64,000 nt of DNA from Cordia subcordata (lineage: Eukaryota > Streptophyta > Magnoliopsida > Boraginales > Cordiaceae). The position numbers were made by a program, and so were the translations under genes. Below the pieces are notes generated by a model. It did not search any database. It saw nothing but the letters and a program-made list of their open reading frames with translations, and was not told the DNA's origin. Where the stretch lies: positions 12,175,501-12,239,500 of the forward strand of contig JAPTOF010000017.1 in assembly GCA_028554755.1 (NCBI GenBank), written 5' to 3'. Shown in pieces: positions 1-11,723 of this stretch. Position 1 is the stretch's first letter. Each line of letters opens with the position of its first letter.

Positions 1-416
1 CGAAATTATATTTCAACAAGAACTCATGATGTAGTCTCCATTTTTTCTTTTGGTTCAAATTATAATTTAGTGAAATGAAAGTGGAAACATCGGTTAGCCA
101 ATCCCTTGAGGGTATCGGTCTTTCCATAACAGAACAAGAAGTGGGATATAGGGATATTTTCTACCTAATCACAAACGAATCGATGACATGCATACGTTTC
201 GACTACCCAATCAACAGGTCAATTTGCTAATTAGTATGATTCACGCATGCATTTGTCACCGTTGATGCTTCGTGTGGTTAGTATGATTAGAAACCCAAAA
301 GATTTTCATGATACTAACGGACTATATATGTAAGAGTTATTGTAATAGTAGCATATATTTTGAGTATGAAGAGCAACAATAAATAAAAATCTAACCATAA
401 AATCATTAAAATTTAC
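1..416. other. AT-rich non-coding flank or intron
   Basis: No coding exon is visible here. If the BAP31-like exon at 417-699 is followed by further exons, this stretch is its first intron and the rest of the gene lies left of the window. I looked on the minus strand for the next conserved BAP31 block (a hydrophobic segment followed by an Asp-Arg-Leu-His motif) and did not find it. Confidence 0.45.
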
Positions 417-699
417 GTAAGAGTGATGCCTCAAGAAGATGATAGGCCAAAAGAACCTGATCAGTTGGATTAACTGTGCCTGAATCACTAGCACGCTTCT
501 GAAATTTCATTATGTTAAGCAAGATAGAGGCCAAAACCAAAAAAAGAGTCACTCCAACAGTTGTGGCTATGACAGGTCCTCTTCCTTGCTTCAATCTATT
601 CAACCCAACAATTAATGTCTTCCTTAGAGGTGTTTTAAACAGAAGAACAAGTATCAAAGCCACTTCAAGTGATACAAGAGCAAAAAGTGGTTGAATCAT
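417..699 (-). CDS. BAP31-like ER membrane protein, 5' exon (partial)
   Basis: The translation begins MIQPLFALVSLEVALILVLL and contains FKTPLRK, a KQGRGPV loop and a VNPTDQVL..HLLEASL block. These are in the order seen at the N-terminus of plant B-cell receptor-associated protein 31-like proteins, which are multi-pass ER proteins involved in membrane-protein quality control and export. Two hydrophobic helices are visible at about residues 3-20 and 43-62. The open frame runs on to a TAA at 406 (97 codons), whereas the family is about 220 aa. The frame leaves the family pattern just after EASLL, where a GT donor lies at 416-415 (minus strand), so I end the exon at 417. The remainder is either outside the window or lost. 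Family is fairly sure; completeness is not. Confidence 0.75.
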
Positions 700-1930
700 T
701 GTCTTGTTACTTGCAATAATTGATTCAAGATTGCTATGAAACTAGCAGAAAAATTGTCCCAAGATATGATATCAACAGCATCAATGGTATATTTTGTGTA
801 TAACAAAGAAGCAAAGAATATGTGAGGGCCAATAAGTAAAGGGATGTACTTTTTTTGCTGGGCAAGCAAAAGAACGATTTTAAAATTAGGGGGAATACAC
901 GAGTTGGCATCTCAATTGAGCAAAGCTAGAATGTCCCTATTAAAATTCCATGCTATATAATTAAATTTATTTAGGATAATGTCATGAAGAATAATATTAC
1001 CAAAGGAATGTGCTTTTTCCTTCTCTTTTCCCTTGCCCCCCTTTGGCATTTTCTTGTAAGGTTCAAATTCTTTCTCCAACAATTGTTCATACTCAAGGAT
1101 TGGAGAATGTTTGTATTGAAGTTGATCGAATCGATAATTGATTAAAAATACATTCCTCGAAAACCCGTTTGACCTACACATTGAGGGCCCATTTGAATCA
1201 ACTTTTGTCATGAGGAGAATATATATATATATATTTTCAATAAATATTTCGATCAATTCTTCAAAAAAGTTGAAGTGAAGTTTTTATCAAAAGCCAAAAA
1301 TTTTCTCAATTTTTGTTATAGTTATTGCAGCCGCTATAATCTAATTTCAATAAGCTCGTATTTTTTCTTACAACATCTTTACGCTTCTTGACAAATTTAA
1401 ATATTTTCAAATACTTTTTGTAGTTTGTATTTTGTCTCATAAAATGGAATGAAATGAACAATACATTGCCTAGCAATAAAACAGAATCAAGGTAGTTATG
1501 TCCACATTGGGCCCATACGTGGCGTAACTATTTTCTCAAATTGGGCCAAAAACAAAAATAAAACGTCTAAGAACAAAACTGAGTCATATCTAAAGACGTG
1601 GAAGTAAATAATTAGTTTTACAAGATGAGATGTAGTCCAATGATCCTGATCCATATACGATTTGGGCTTGAACTTAGAAGGTCTATTTGGGCCTTTTAAA
1701 AATGGCAATCTAATTGCTTAGGTCCACATTGGGGCCATAAGAATCTACTCATCTTCTCAAATTGGCCCAAACAACACGCACTTAAATCTTTAGACTGTGA
1801 AGAAGGCAGTGACAATTTTGGGCTTACACCATACAATGGGCCTGAAGGGGGCCCGCAAAGTCAGGGCCTGGTAGTGGAATCCATTAAAAGACTACAGCGA
1901 GTCCACGATTCATTCCATTTAAAATAACTT
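700..1930. other. Intergenic region between BAP31-like gene and HISN4
   Basis: The two genes are divergent, so this 1.3 kb holds both promoters. From about 1500 to 1860 it is rich in GGGCC/GGCCC motifs, described separately. An open frame at 912-1256 on the minus strand has no recognisable domain and looks fortuitous. Confidence 0.5.
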
Positions 1931-1945
1931 AAAACGACGCCGTAG
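1506..1945. promoter_or_regulatory. HISN4 promoter with repeated TGGGCC-type motifs
   Basis: Many copies of TTGGGCC, TTGGGCT or their complements occur at about 1508, 1542, 1664, 1688, 1733, 1763, 1819, 1838 and 1851. They resemble site II elements (TGGGCY), known from promoters of plant housekeeping and growth-related genes. An ACGACGCCGT motif lies at about 1934-1943, roughly 70 bp before the ATG. I see no clear TATA box. The motif density is seen directly; the role is inferred. Confidence 0.5.
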
Positions 1946-2010
1946 CAGCGGGAATTTATTCTGAAAGGTTTACTACTGTGACGCGAGCAACGAACGCAAA
2001 CTCAGCAAAA

Positions 2011-5000
2011 ATGGAGGCGGCGGCGATATTTGCTTCCTCAGCTTCACAACTCCTCACCGTTGGATCATCACCTGCTTCATCGTCGCCGTCGCTTCGGTCC
2101 GGTGCTCATCCTCGCCAACGCTTTGAGCTCTACAGAAACGCTCTCAAATTCAAACCGCCTCGAAGCTTCTCCGTCCGCGCCACCGCTTCTCGCGGCGAAG
2201 ATAACGGTACTCTACGTTGTCGCAAATGCATTACTTCAATAGTCAGTTTTATGCATTTGAATGCATAGAACAAAAGAAGTGTTTTTTTTAGTATCATGTT
2301 TTGAAGTTTTCGGTTTTGTTTCACTGTTTGCAGTGGTGACTCTGCTTGATTATGGCGCTGGAAACGTACGGAGTCTTCGGAATGCGATCCGATATCTCGG
2401 ATTTGATGTTAAAGATGTAATTTTGAACCTCTTTTTTATCTTTTTGTTCTTGAACTTATATTTGGTCTCAACTTTATTTTCTCGTGGAATAGAATCATAA
2501 TTAGCTTAAATATTTCAAAATGGAGCATTCTTTTTTAGTTTATACAATGATATAGTTATGGAAAACTGTAGCATTATAATCTGGTTATTCTTTCTTTGAA
2601 TTTGAACTACTTAAAATATCTGTTTTGTGTTGTGAATACTGGCTGGTTGATCAAACGGTTATGTGTAAAGAGGTAAAGACAGAAGGAAATGCAGTGCTTG
2701 AGTTTACGAGGTGAACCAAATTGAAGAAGCTTTGAACTGTCGCAAAGAGGGCCACCGCTATGATATATTTACACCAAATTGAAAATAAGGCGGCTCAGGA
2801 CTTAGTTAATGATCCAACTTGACTGTAGAGGTAAAAGAAGTGAGCTTCTGGAGCTGCGCAGGATTTAATGTTAATGCCAAGATTAGTAAGGGTAGATGTT
2901 GTTAATCTTTTTGAATTGTTTGAAGTCACAATCTATCCGAGTCTTCAAAGCCATATAGTTATACGGTGTGATGGAGAGCTTATGACCAAAAATGAGATCT
3001 ATTCTTAAATATGTCTTGAATATCGTTTATATCTTTTTTTTTCCCCCTCTCCAATTGAATACCTTTTAGGTTCAAACTGCAGAAGATATCCTCGATGCGA
3101 AGCGTCTGATTTTTCCTGGAGTTGGTGCATTTGCTACTGCCATGGACGTGCTAAATAGGGATGGGTAAAATTCACTACATGAATCTTTTATTTGTATTCG
3201 AAGTTATGTTTATTTGCCTCACTAGTAAACCACTCTGTCAAAGGGAACGAGTTTTAAAATTCTTCTTGTCTAAGTAATAACCTTTCGAACCTTTGTGTGC
3301 TGAATGTGACTCTTTCTTATATTGATGTATCAATGGGAAGTGCTTCTATGATTCTTCTTGTCTAAAAACTTTTCATATCTTCACATGCTGAATGCAACTC
3401 CTATTTATGTTGATGTATTGAGCAAGCATATAACGAAATTGTTTTCTCTTGTCAATTCATTTAAAATATCAAAGCAAACTAACCAAGTCTTATCCCATTA
3501 GGTGGCGTCAATTATCTGAATCTAACAATACTGCCTGTCAAGAGCTGTTTCCTCTTTAACTTTGTGTACGTGAAATCTCATCCAAGTGTCTCAATTTAAC
3601 TCATTTTAAGTCTTCATCTGCCTGTCTTACAGCTTACAACCTTTACATCTTTGCACCTTTTAACGGGATCCTTCAGTAATCGCCTCCTGACATATCAAAA
3701 TTGGCTTCACCCTCAATTTTCCTCGTATCACCTTATTCCAGAGTTTTTCTTTAGTATTGCCTCATGTCCATCTTAGAATTCTATTCTCAATTTACTTGTC
3801 CAAACAAATTAAACACTCTTCAACACTGAAACTCCTAGATTAGTTAATTAACAAACTTCAATAAAGAGTTGTGATTTATTCAAACAGATTATTTGTTTTC
3901 ACTCATCAATTTGTTACTTGCCGGACCAAATATATCGAGTTTAGTTTTCTAATCGTGTACCTGCACTTTTCCGTAGAATGGCTGAAGCACTTTGTGCCTA
4001 CATTGATCAAGACCGCCCATTTTTAGGCATTTGTCTAGGACTGCAGCTACTTTTTGAGTCCAGTACGGAGAATGGACCAGGTAAACATTGGATGCAAGTG
4101 TTTTGTTTGCAGATAGGTTCTTTATTCTACTTGCATGAAGCTTCTTTAAGTTTCTATTGACTAGATTTACATCATCATAGTTTATGATGAAAAATTTTCT
4201 ATGGAAAATATGCATGGTATACATTTCACTACGTGTTGCTTAATCTGTTCTATTCCAATGCAAAGTGTGAAAATTTCCGTGGAAAATATGCATGGTACAA
4301 ATTTCACAAGCTGTTGCTTCATCTCGTCTATCTCTATTCCAATGCAGTGTGTAGTTGCATTTTGTACATCAAATGAAATTGGAAAGAATTTTGCATGCAT
4401 AATTTCTTCCACAGAAGATGAAATTGAACTGTGGCACAGGCTACTAATGGGCATATGCTTTAGTCAATCATTTTCAATTATTAGTTACTTTAAGTTTACT
4501 TACAAGAAACCCTCCCAAGAGGAAAGGTATGATATACATGCATCCAAATTCCAAAGTAAAGAATTCTCGTGATAAGACAACCTGGTTAAGCAGCTATCTG
4601 ATATCTACATCAGAGTATTCCATGCATATCTTAAACAATATGTAATACTAACAGCAACATATTTTGAGAATGTGAAAAGGACATGAGAAACATGTTATCA
4701 TGTGTAATGGTACTGATTTTCCTTTTTTCCCCCTTTCTTGTGCATATGTTGTTAATCTTAAATTATGGGGTTAAGCACCTGTTTCCAATAGAGTTTGCAG
4801 GGGCATAGAAACTTAAGCTGGTTATTGCATTCAGCAACACCACCTCAATTCACCTCTCACCCCCACCAACCCACCAAAAAAAAAAAAATGAAGAAGAAAA
4901 AGAAAGAGAAAATAAGAAAAATAAAGAAGTGCTATAGGTTGTCATTGTAATTATGAGTATCATTGTCATCGTTAATCATTTAGTCTATCTAAGAGAGACT

Positions 5001-8000
5001 AGATGAGTTTTCATCTCCTTTTCTTTTATAGCTCAGTGTCGTTTTTGTTTGCATTTTTTGCATTTCTCCAGCTGTATCATTGTCCTTTAAATTAGATTCT
5101 CCATCAATCAGGCTAAAGTGATGGTTTTTTGCATCTCCTCAGTGAAAGGCCTTGGTGTAATTCCTGGAGTAGTTGGGCGTTTTGATTCATCTCAAGGTAT
5201 CAGTGTACCTCATATTGGCTGGAATGCTATACAAATAACAAAAGATTCCGAAATCTTGGAAGATATCCATAATCGTCATGTCTACTTTGTGCATTCTTAC
5301 CGTGCAGTGCCGGTACAATTTCTAATGCTTTGTTCTTACTCCATGTTGCATGGACAATATAATCCTTTAACATCTGACATCCTTTTCTTTTCTTTTTCTA
5401 ATAGTCAGATGAGAACAAGGAATGGGTGTCATCGACTTGCAATTATGGTGACACTTTCATAGCATCTATAAGGAGAGGAAATGTCCACGCAGTGCAGTTT
5501 CACCCAGAGAAGAGTGGAGGTTGGTTACAAGCTTCTACGTCTTTATCAGTTTCAGAGAAGAGGAGGACAAAATGCTTTCTAGAAATGATTCATATTTTTG
5601 TGTACAATACGTCTGTCTAAAAATTTGGCATCTGAAGGGTGGCATACCAATTTTAGGATCAGGATATTTTTCTCCTCTCTCTTTTCTTTGTTAGAAGCTC
5701 ACAAGGGAGCTTCCAGAAGAATGGATAGGATTTGGTGATAATTCCTCTGCTGGCTCGAACCATTTCTCTTTTCAAATGATATCAAGAAGAGGCTCAATTT
5801 GTATAAAAATAACTTCTGTAGTTTAGATCATTTCAGTTGCATCAGGGTTGGGGGAATGGAATTTATTCGCATTGATGAAGCATCTGGCACAATATGGCTT
5901 GCTTTAGTCAATATACTTTCTTATAATGAACTTTTAGCTTGCACAATAACAAATTGTCCAGTTCCTCTGCTGACATGGAAAAAAATGTATACAGATGTTG
6001 GCCTTTCCATTTTGAGAAGATTCTTGGATCCAAAGTCTGAGATAGCAAAGGTAACCTTTCAACCTTATTTCTACTATGCTTCTCAAGTTTCTCCAGAAAC
6101 ATCTAACAAACTGAAAGCTTTGTGTGAAGACAGAAACCCGTCCAAGGGAAGGCCTCTAAACTTGCAAAGAGAGTAAGCTTTAGTTGGAAATTCAACATTG
6201 AGTTCTATGGTACAACCAATTTTATGCGTCTAATCTGCTGATCAGAATCTCTTTCATGTTAATAACAAAATTGTTTAGGTAATTGCATGCCTTGATGTGA
6301 GGGCAAATGACGAAGGTGATCTTGTTGTAACCAAAGGAGACCAGTATGATGTAAGAGAGCACTCAAAAGAGAACGAGGTATGGTTGGATATCTCGTCTTT
6401 CTAGAAATACGATTGTCCCACTTAATCTTCCAAAGTTCACATGAAAGTGATCATGTATTCACATTCTTCTTCTATTGAGATAACATTCTTTAACTTTATG
6501 GAATTGATGTCATAATTCTTGTTGTAGGTGAGAAACCTTGGTAAGCCTGTGGACCTTGCTGGACAATATTACATAGATGGTGCTGATGAGGTTTGCCTCA
6601 GACTTGGATACACTGGCTTGTATGCTTACTCCAAACTGCATTATGATATAACATGGATAAAATTTCTATGTTGTATTTCAGGTTAGCTTTTTAAATATTA
6701 CTGGCTTCCGTGATTTTCCGCTTGGAGATCTGCCAATGTTGCAGGTTTGCTATTTGAAATTAATTTGTTCACACTAGTATTCATCATTTCCTCTATTCAT
6801 TTAGCACGACTCTTTATTTCACACAATTAGTAGTATATATGCTTTTCACTATTATCCTCCTCAGCCTTATATTCTTGTTTTTGGCTCTTGTTCCACTGTC
6901 TAGGTCTTGAGATATGCCTCGGAGAATGTTTTTGTACCATTGACAGTTGGAGGTGGTATTAGAGACTTCACTGATGGAAATGGCAGGTACACTGGTATTC
7001 ATTTACTTTTGTCAGTAGTCCTCATTAATCTCTTCATAATACTTCACCTGGTTCTTTTCAGTCACGAGAATTTATATGCTGTTAACCAAATCATTTTTCT
7101 CAGGTACTATTCTAGCTTAGAGGTTGCTTCAGAATATTTCAGATCTGGGGCGGATAAAGTTTCCATTGGAAGTGATGCAGTTTATGCAGCAGAAGAGTAC
7201 TTGAAAACCGGAGTACGGATATGAGATACTTTTCATCTTCGAATTACAAGTATATTAATTTATTCTTCCTTTTGCAATATTTATTACTTGTAGTTATCTA
7301 TTTATCTTTTAGGTGAAAGGAGGAAAAAGCAGTCTTGAGCAGATCTCCAGAGTTTATGGAAATCAGGTGTGTTCTTTTTTCTTCTTTGTTTAAACCTGCC
7401 TCCATGATACCTCAAGCCAACACCCATGAAATTCATCTGGCATTCAACATGCACAGTTATGAAACTTAGCTCAAGAACTTTTGTGTGCTCCTGACACGGA
7501 AACTGGGCATAGGTATGGGGACATCCCTGTCAAAATAATTGGTGTGTCTAATGCAAAGAAAAATGTTATCTCCTCCCAACGCTGGTAGAGGCTTGGATGG
7601 AGAATAAGCTTAATACTGTTGACTCTCTTTGAAGGATGAGAAGTGATTGAAAATTATGACCACTGTTGAAACTCAGAAACTGAGACTGCAAGATTGAGAA
7701 CAAGCATGACCTCAAAACCCCTGTTTTTTCACTGCATCTAGAATAGTGTGCTCTGTAGAATGTGCAAGTAAAGTTAACATAGTCTTCTTCTGTAGCCTTT
7801 ATGCTGGATTAGGGAGTAGCTCACGTGCTTGTGACCACTTCCCCAACAGTGATAATCTGGGTTCAAATGCCATGAATGGTGGGGGGTTTAAGAAGAAACT
7901 TCTATGCTGCAAACACTTGTTTCTTGCATATTGTCAGCAAAAGCTTAGGCGTTTCTCAATAATTTGTTGTGGCTCAGTTTTAATCATTATGTGATGATGT

Positions 8001-9650
8001 CACTGACAAAGAATCAGAACCATTATTCTATACTCTTTCATGTGACATATACTTCGACTTTTGCCTGCTTGTTTCTTTACATGTGGTACCAAAGCTGATA
8101 TATTTTCATTCTAGGCAGTCGTCGTGAGCATTGATCCTCGTAGGGTGTATGTGAAGGACCCAAGCAATGTAGGATTCAAGGTTATAAGAGTAAGAAACCA
8201 TGGTAAGCAGGATAGGAGTTGGTAGTAACTTTGTGGTTTGGTTTGTTGTCTATGCACAAGACTTCCATTCAACCTTAATGTTTCTTTTCCTCTCTCTCTC
8301 TCTTTTTCCTTTAGTGATGGGAAGGAAAAGTGTGCATATGGGGGGTGTAGGCGAGAAAAATTATGTGCACATGGGGGCTGTGGGAGAGAACCATTACGTT
8401 TCTCTAATTGTACTTCTTTCACTTGTTCAGGTCCAAATGGAGAAGAATATGCATGGTACCAGTGCACAGTAAGTTCTCCGTGCTATTTCTGCTTCCATTT
8501 CTTTTGTTAAGATTGGAACATTATGAATTAGGGAGAGCCACTATTGTGTTTACCGTCATTAATGTTATACTTGCTAACTACACATCGAATAATTCATATC
8601 TTAATAGTGGCGGATATTTCTACTTTTTCTGTATCTAATAACTAATCATGTTCAATGTTCCTTTTCCAAGGTGAATGGTGGACGAGAAGGTCGTCCAATT
8701 GGAGCATATGAGCTTGCAAAAGCTGTTGAAGAATTAGGTGCTGGAGAAATACTGCTAAACTGCATTGATTGTGATGGTATGCATGTTTTCTCTGTTTCTT
8801 AATAGATTCAAGAAAGCTGCGCATTTTTGACAGCACATCATGATCTATAAGAGCATGCTGTCCACATCTATGTTTAGGACCTTTAGTTTTCCTTCTCTTA
8901 ATTTTTCTGCAGCTATTAATTTAGGCCCTCTGTTTCCGTCCATGATAGTTTTTCTGTTAATTTTCTTCAGCTATGAATTTAGGCCTCTCTTTGCATCCAC
9001 GATAGTTTCCCTTTTTTCCCTTGCTTGGGGAATTTATGCCTTCTCTTTGCTTCCATGATAGTTTTCTTTTTTCCCTTTCTTAGGTCAAGGCAAAGGATTC
9101 GATATCAATCTAATAAAGCTGATCTCAGAAGCTGTTACCATCCCTGTCATTGCAAGTAGTGGTGCTGGAGCAGTTGAGCACTTCTCAGATGTTTTCACAC
9201 AGACAAATGCATCTGCCGCCCTTGCTGCTGGCATTTTCCATCGAAAGGAGGTAAATTTGTTAAAAGATGTTGAATAAAGCAAAAAGAAGTGTCTTTCCAT
9301 ATTTACTAAATAATCTGAATCAGACTTAGCTTTTGAATTCCGAATATCCAGGTTTCAGATCTACTCTCATATAATACAGCTTTTATTTTCAAGTATTATT
9401 GTTTAACTGCATTCTTTCAAATGTAAGATCTGCGGGTCTACGCTGCTACCGGTGATGAAATATAGGTAGTTTGACATTGATTACATCCGAGTAACAAATA
9501 GAGACTAAGTGGAAAAATCTCTAACGAGCATGTGTGTACTTTTCTGTGAGGTAAATGAAGGGCTTTGTAATTAAGTTTTCTGTGGTGCAGGTACCTATTC
9601 AAGCTGTGAAAGAACACTTGTTAAAGGAAGGTATAGAAGTGAGGACATGA
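2011..9650 (+). CDS. HISN4: HISN4: imidazole glycerol phosphate synthase HisHF, plastid
   Basis: Bifunctional enzyme of histidine synthesis. The N-terminal glutaminase (HisH) feeds ammonia to the C-terminal cyclase (HisF), giving imidazole glycerol phosphate and AICAR. Nineteen exons: 2011-2206, 2334-2416, 3070-3164, 3977-4080, 5143-5312, 5405-5519, 5995-6050, 6134-6172, 6279-6377, 6528-6590, about 6682-6744, 6904-6986, 7104-7212, 7313-7366, 8115-8202, 8431-8468, 8671-8776, 9084-9250, 9591-9650. Phases join to 595 aa; the family is about 590. A Ser/Arg-rich transit peptide covers about residues 1-65. The glutaminase triad is Cys144 (in GICLGLQLL), His249 and Glu251 ([11 protein letters not shown]). 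Cyclase acids are Asp292 (VIACLDVR) and Asp450 (VVVSIDPRR). The late SIDCDG-like NCIDCDGQGKGFD loop and ASSGAG phosphate-binding segment are intact. The ATG at 2011 is the first in frame. Introns 4, 15 and 17 carry short duplications. Confidence 0.96.
4195..4354 (+). repeat. Tandem duplication of about 80 bp in HISN4 intron 4
   Basis: Two adjacent units (about 4195-4273 and 4274-4354) share GTGGAAAATATGCATGGTA, then a 'ttTCAC...GTTGCTT.ATCT' stretch, then CTATTCCAATGCA. They differ by a few substitutions and a small insertion. It is wholly intronic. Confidence 0.8.
8331..8398 (+). repeat. Short direct duplication (about 33 bp) in HISN4 intron 15
   Basis: Two imperfect copies share a GTG.CATATGGGGG / GTGCACATGGGGG start and a GGGAGAGAA / GGCGAGAAA end. 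They lie just upstream of the acceptor at 8430. Confidence 0.6.
8910..9083 (+). repeat. Three-copy tandem repeat (about 58 bp) in HISN4 intron 17
   Basis: Units start near 8910, 8969 and 9027. Each carries AATTTA(G)GCC or AATTTATGCC, then CTCT.TTTGC.TCCA, then ATGATAGTTT (ACGATAGTTT in the second), then a pyrimidine-rich tail. The last unit runs into the splice acceptor at 9083, so the repeat supplies the polypyrimidine tract of this intron. Confidence 0.7.
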
Positions 9651-11378
9651 TTAGGAGAGTTCACCTTTGGAACCTTGCTTTTTGACCGTGTATTTACATT
9701 TAGCTTTGTACTACTAACTTTGGTGGTTCTCTCTGGCCATTGGAAACCGGATTAAATATCTGCGTGTAATGTATAATACAAGGAAAATTCTTCCATTCGA
9801 CCAGCTGGATCATCCGGATGAAAGAATTTTCATATTTGAGAGACGAGAGGAGCGGAAATTCTTCCGTTCCAAATACCCCGGATGGAAGAGTTTACCGTAA
9901 CATGAATAGACATTTCTTAATAAAGTTTTTATCATTTTTTTGCTCAATTCTCAGTGTTTCCCGGTCTTCTCCCCTCGTGTCTTTGACTTGTGAGTATTGA
10001 TCATTGTAGTCTAGGCGTGTTCATTATTTTTTTAGGTGTTTTTCCCTAAAAGAAACTTGAATTTTATGTTTGACCAATTTCATTAGAATTGACCACGTCA
10101 ATGATACTCCAAACGTGTTACCACTTTGTTAAAGATAAGCTTCACGTTACTTCTTGTCGAGTTCCAATAATGACGGCTTCTTACAGCTTTTCCAATTTCT
10201 GTATTTTCTTCCTGTGATAAGACATACATACAATTTCGGGCAAAAAATGGTAAATAAATAACCTGTATTTGTGTGATATCATGTTGATTACCTTTTTATC
10301 CGTTCATGTGTTTAATTGACATGTTAATTTAATAAATTCTTTGTATTTAATTTGCCTTTCCTAATTCCTTTCTTTTTTCTTTCTTTACAATAATTTAATA
10401 TACACGTAAGAAATAAAACCAATTCGAGATGACAAGTGAAAATTCCAGATGGCCTTTAGCATCGTGCTACTGGCCTGCGACGTAGTATTAGCGTACTCGA
10501 AATTATGCCAATAATATTAATTATATATATATATATATATATATTAGTTTGATAATATAAAATTTTATTTATATTCGACGTAAAATGGTTACTTAAAAGA
10601 TTGAAATTTAAATAATAAATAAGTTGAGTGGCATGTATATCCTTACTGTTACATAAACACTTATTGATTGCATTAACGTGGTCCAAGGCAGCACTAGTAA
10701 CGTCTTCTCAAGTACAAAACTCTGGACATGATTTTACAGCTACAAATTTTATAATCCTGAAAGCTGAAGCAATGGAGACATTTGGGCTCGACTTTTACGA
10801 AATTCAAAAGCAATGCGTAGTGGTAGTCGTGGCATGGTCTAGGCTTGCTATATTGTCATGTAATACGCAATAATTGATATCTCTTTGGATTATTGCACTA
10901 TGTGGACCTATTATTTGGAATCTTTTTAGTAACTTGTTTTAACATATGAAATATTTTGATACTTAAAATTTTTGTTATGCATAAAATTTATAACAGATTA
11001 CGTTCAGTTTACGGTTAATTTATTATACATATTTCTTTATTTTATATATTTTTTAAAATTATTCATTCCTTATATCTTCTTGAACCATCATACCATTTTA
11101 CTCCTATTTCATTTTTCTTAATTTCCAGCCTACGGGAAAGCTAGGACACGAATGTCTTCATAGTTAGAACTTTTCCAAAACCATCGGGTAAAAAGTAAAT
11201 CTGAGAATCTGCACTTATGATTTGTAGAGAAGATGACACAGAGAAAATTGACACACGATAAGCTAGAATCTATTCTGATGCACTGAGCAAGTTACTTTTG
11301 AAAGCCCATGCATGCAACGTAAATTTACACCGCCTTAGCATTTCGTTAAAAATCAAATTAAATTAAACCTTATTACTC
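9651..11378. other. Gene-free intergenic region
   Basis: This holds the HISN4 3' flank and AT-rich DNA. A perfect AT dinucleotide run lies at about 10521-10546. A weak direct echo of GAAAATTC / GGATGAAAG / GGATGGAAG occurs at 9784-9890. No convincing gene is seen on either strand. Confidence 0.5.
10521..10546. repeat. AT dinucleotide microsatellite
   Basis: About 13 uninterrupted AT/TA units. Confidence 0.9.
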
Positions 11379-11639
11379 TTAATAAATGGAGTCTTTTTTT
11401 TTTTTTTTGAGAAAAAAACATTTCACATTACTGCAAACTAGAATTACAAACATGTTTATCCCTCTCCAATAGGGTACAAATCGTTGACAAAAAATATCCT
11501 TTAAAGGAGAGGGTTGGTTAACAACCCAGTCAAAAACTAACTTGCCCGATAAACAATTTTTAGCTACTGAATTGGCAGCTCGATTTATGGTCCTTTCAAT
11601 ATGCTGAAATTGCAAGCAATTGATTTCACTTGCAATCAA
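11379..11639 (-). pseudogene. RNase H-like (RVT_3-type) retroelement fragment
   Basis: The translated frame contains LQFQHIERTINRAANSVAK followed by a WVVNQPSPLKDI segment. This resembles the C-terminal part of the RNase H-like domain of plant non-LTR retrotransposons, where a 'HI.R..N..A..LAK' helix is followed by a Trp-containing tail. The catalytic N-terminal part of the domain and the reverse transcriptase are absent. A T-rich run at about 11395-11408 lies at the 3' side on the minus strand, where it reads as poly(A). I read it as a dead remnant. Domain match is by eye only. Confidence 0.5.
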
Positions 11640-11723
11640 AAAATATTTTTGATGATTGGTTTCATGCTCTAAGGGGAATCCAAACCAGAAGTGATGACTA
11701 ATCTAATTTTTGTTATATAACTC

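Noticed and set aside
912..1256. 114-codon minus frame near the BAP31-like exon
   Set aside because: No domain, AT-rich codons, and a tail of TATA microsatellite; probably chance.
6051..6176. Alternative HISN4 coding through the frame that continues past exon 7
   Set aside because: Splicing 6050 to 6134 restores the conserved [11 protein letters not shown] linker at the exact family length; the read-through frame does not.
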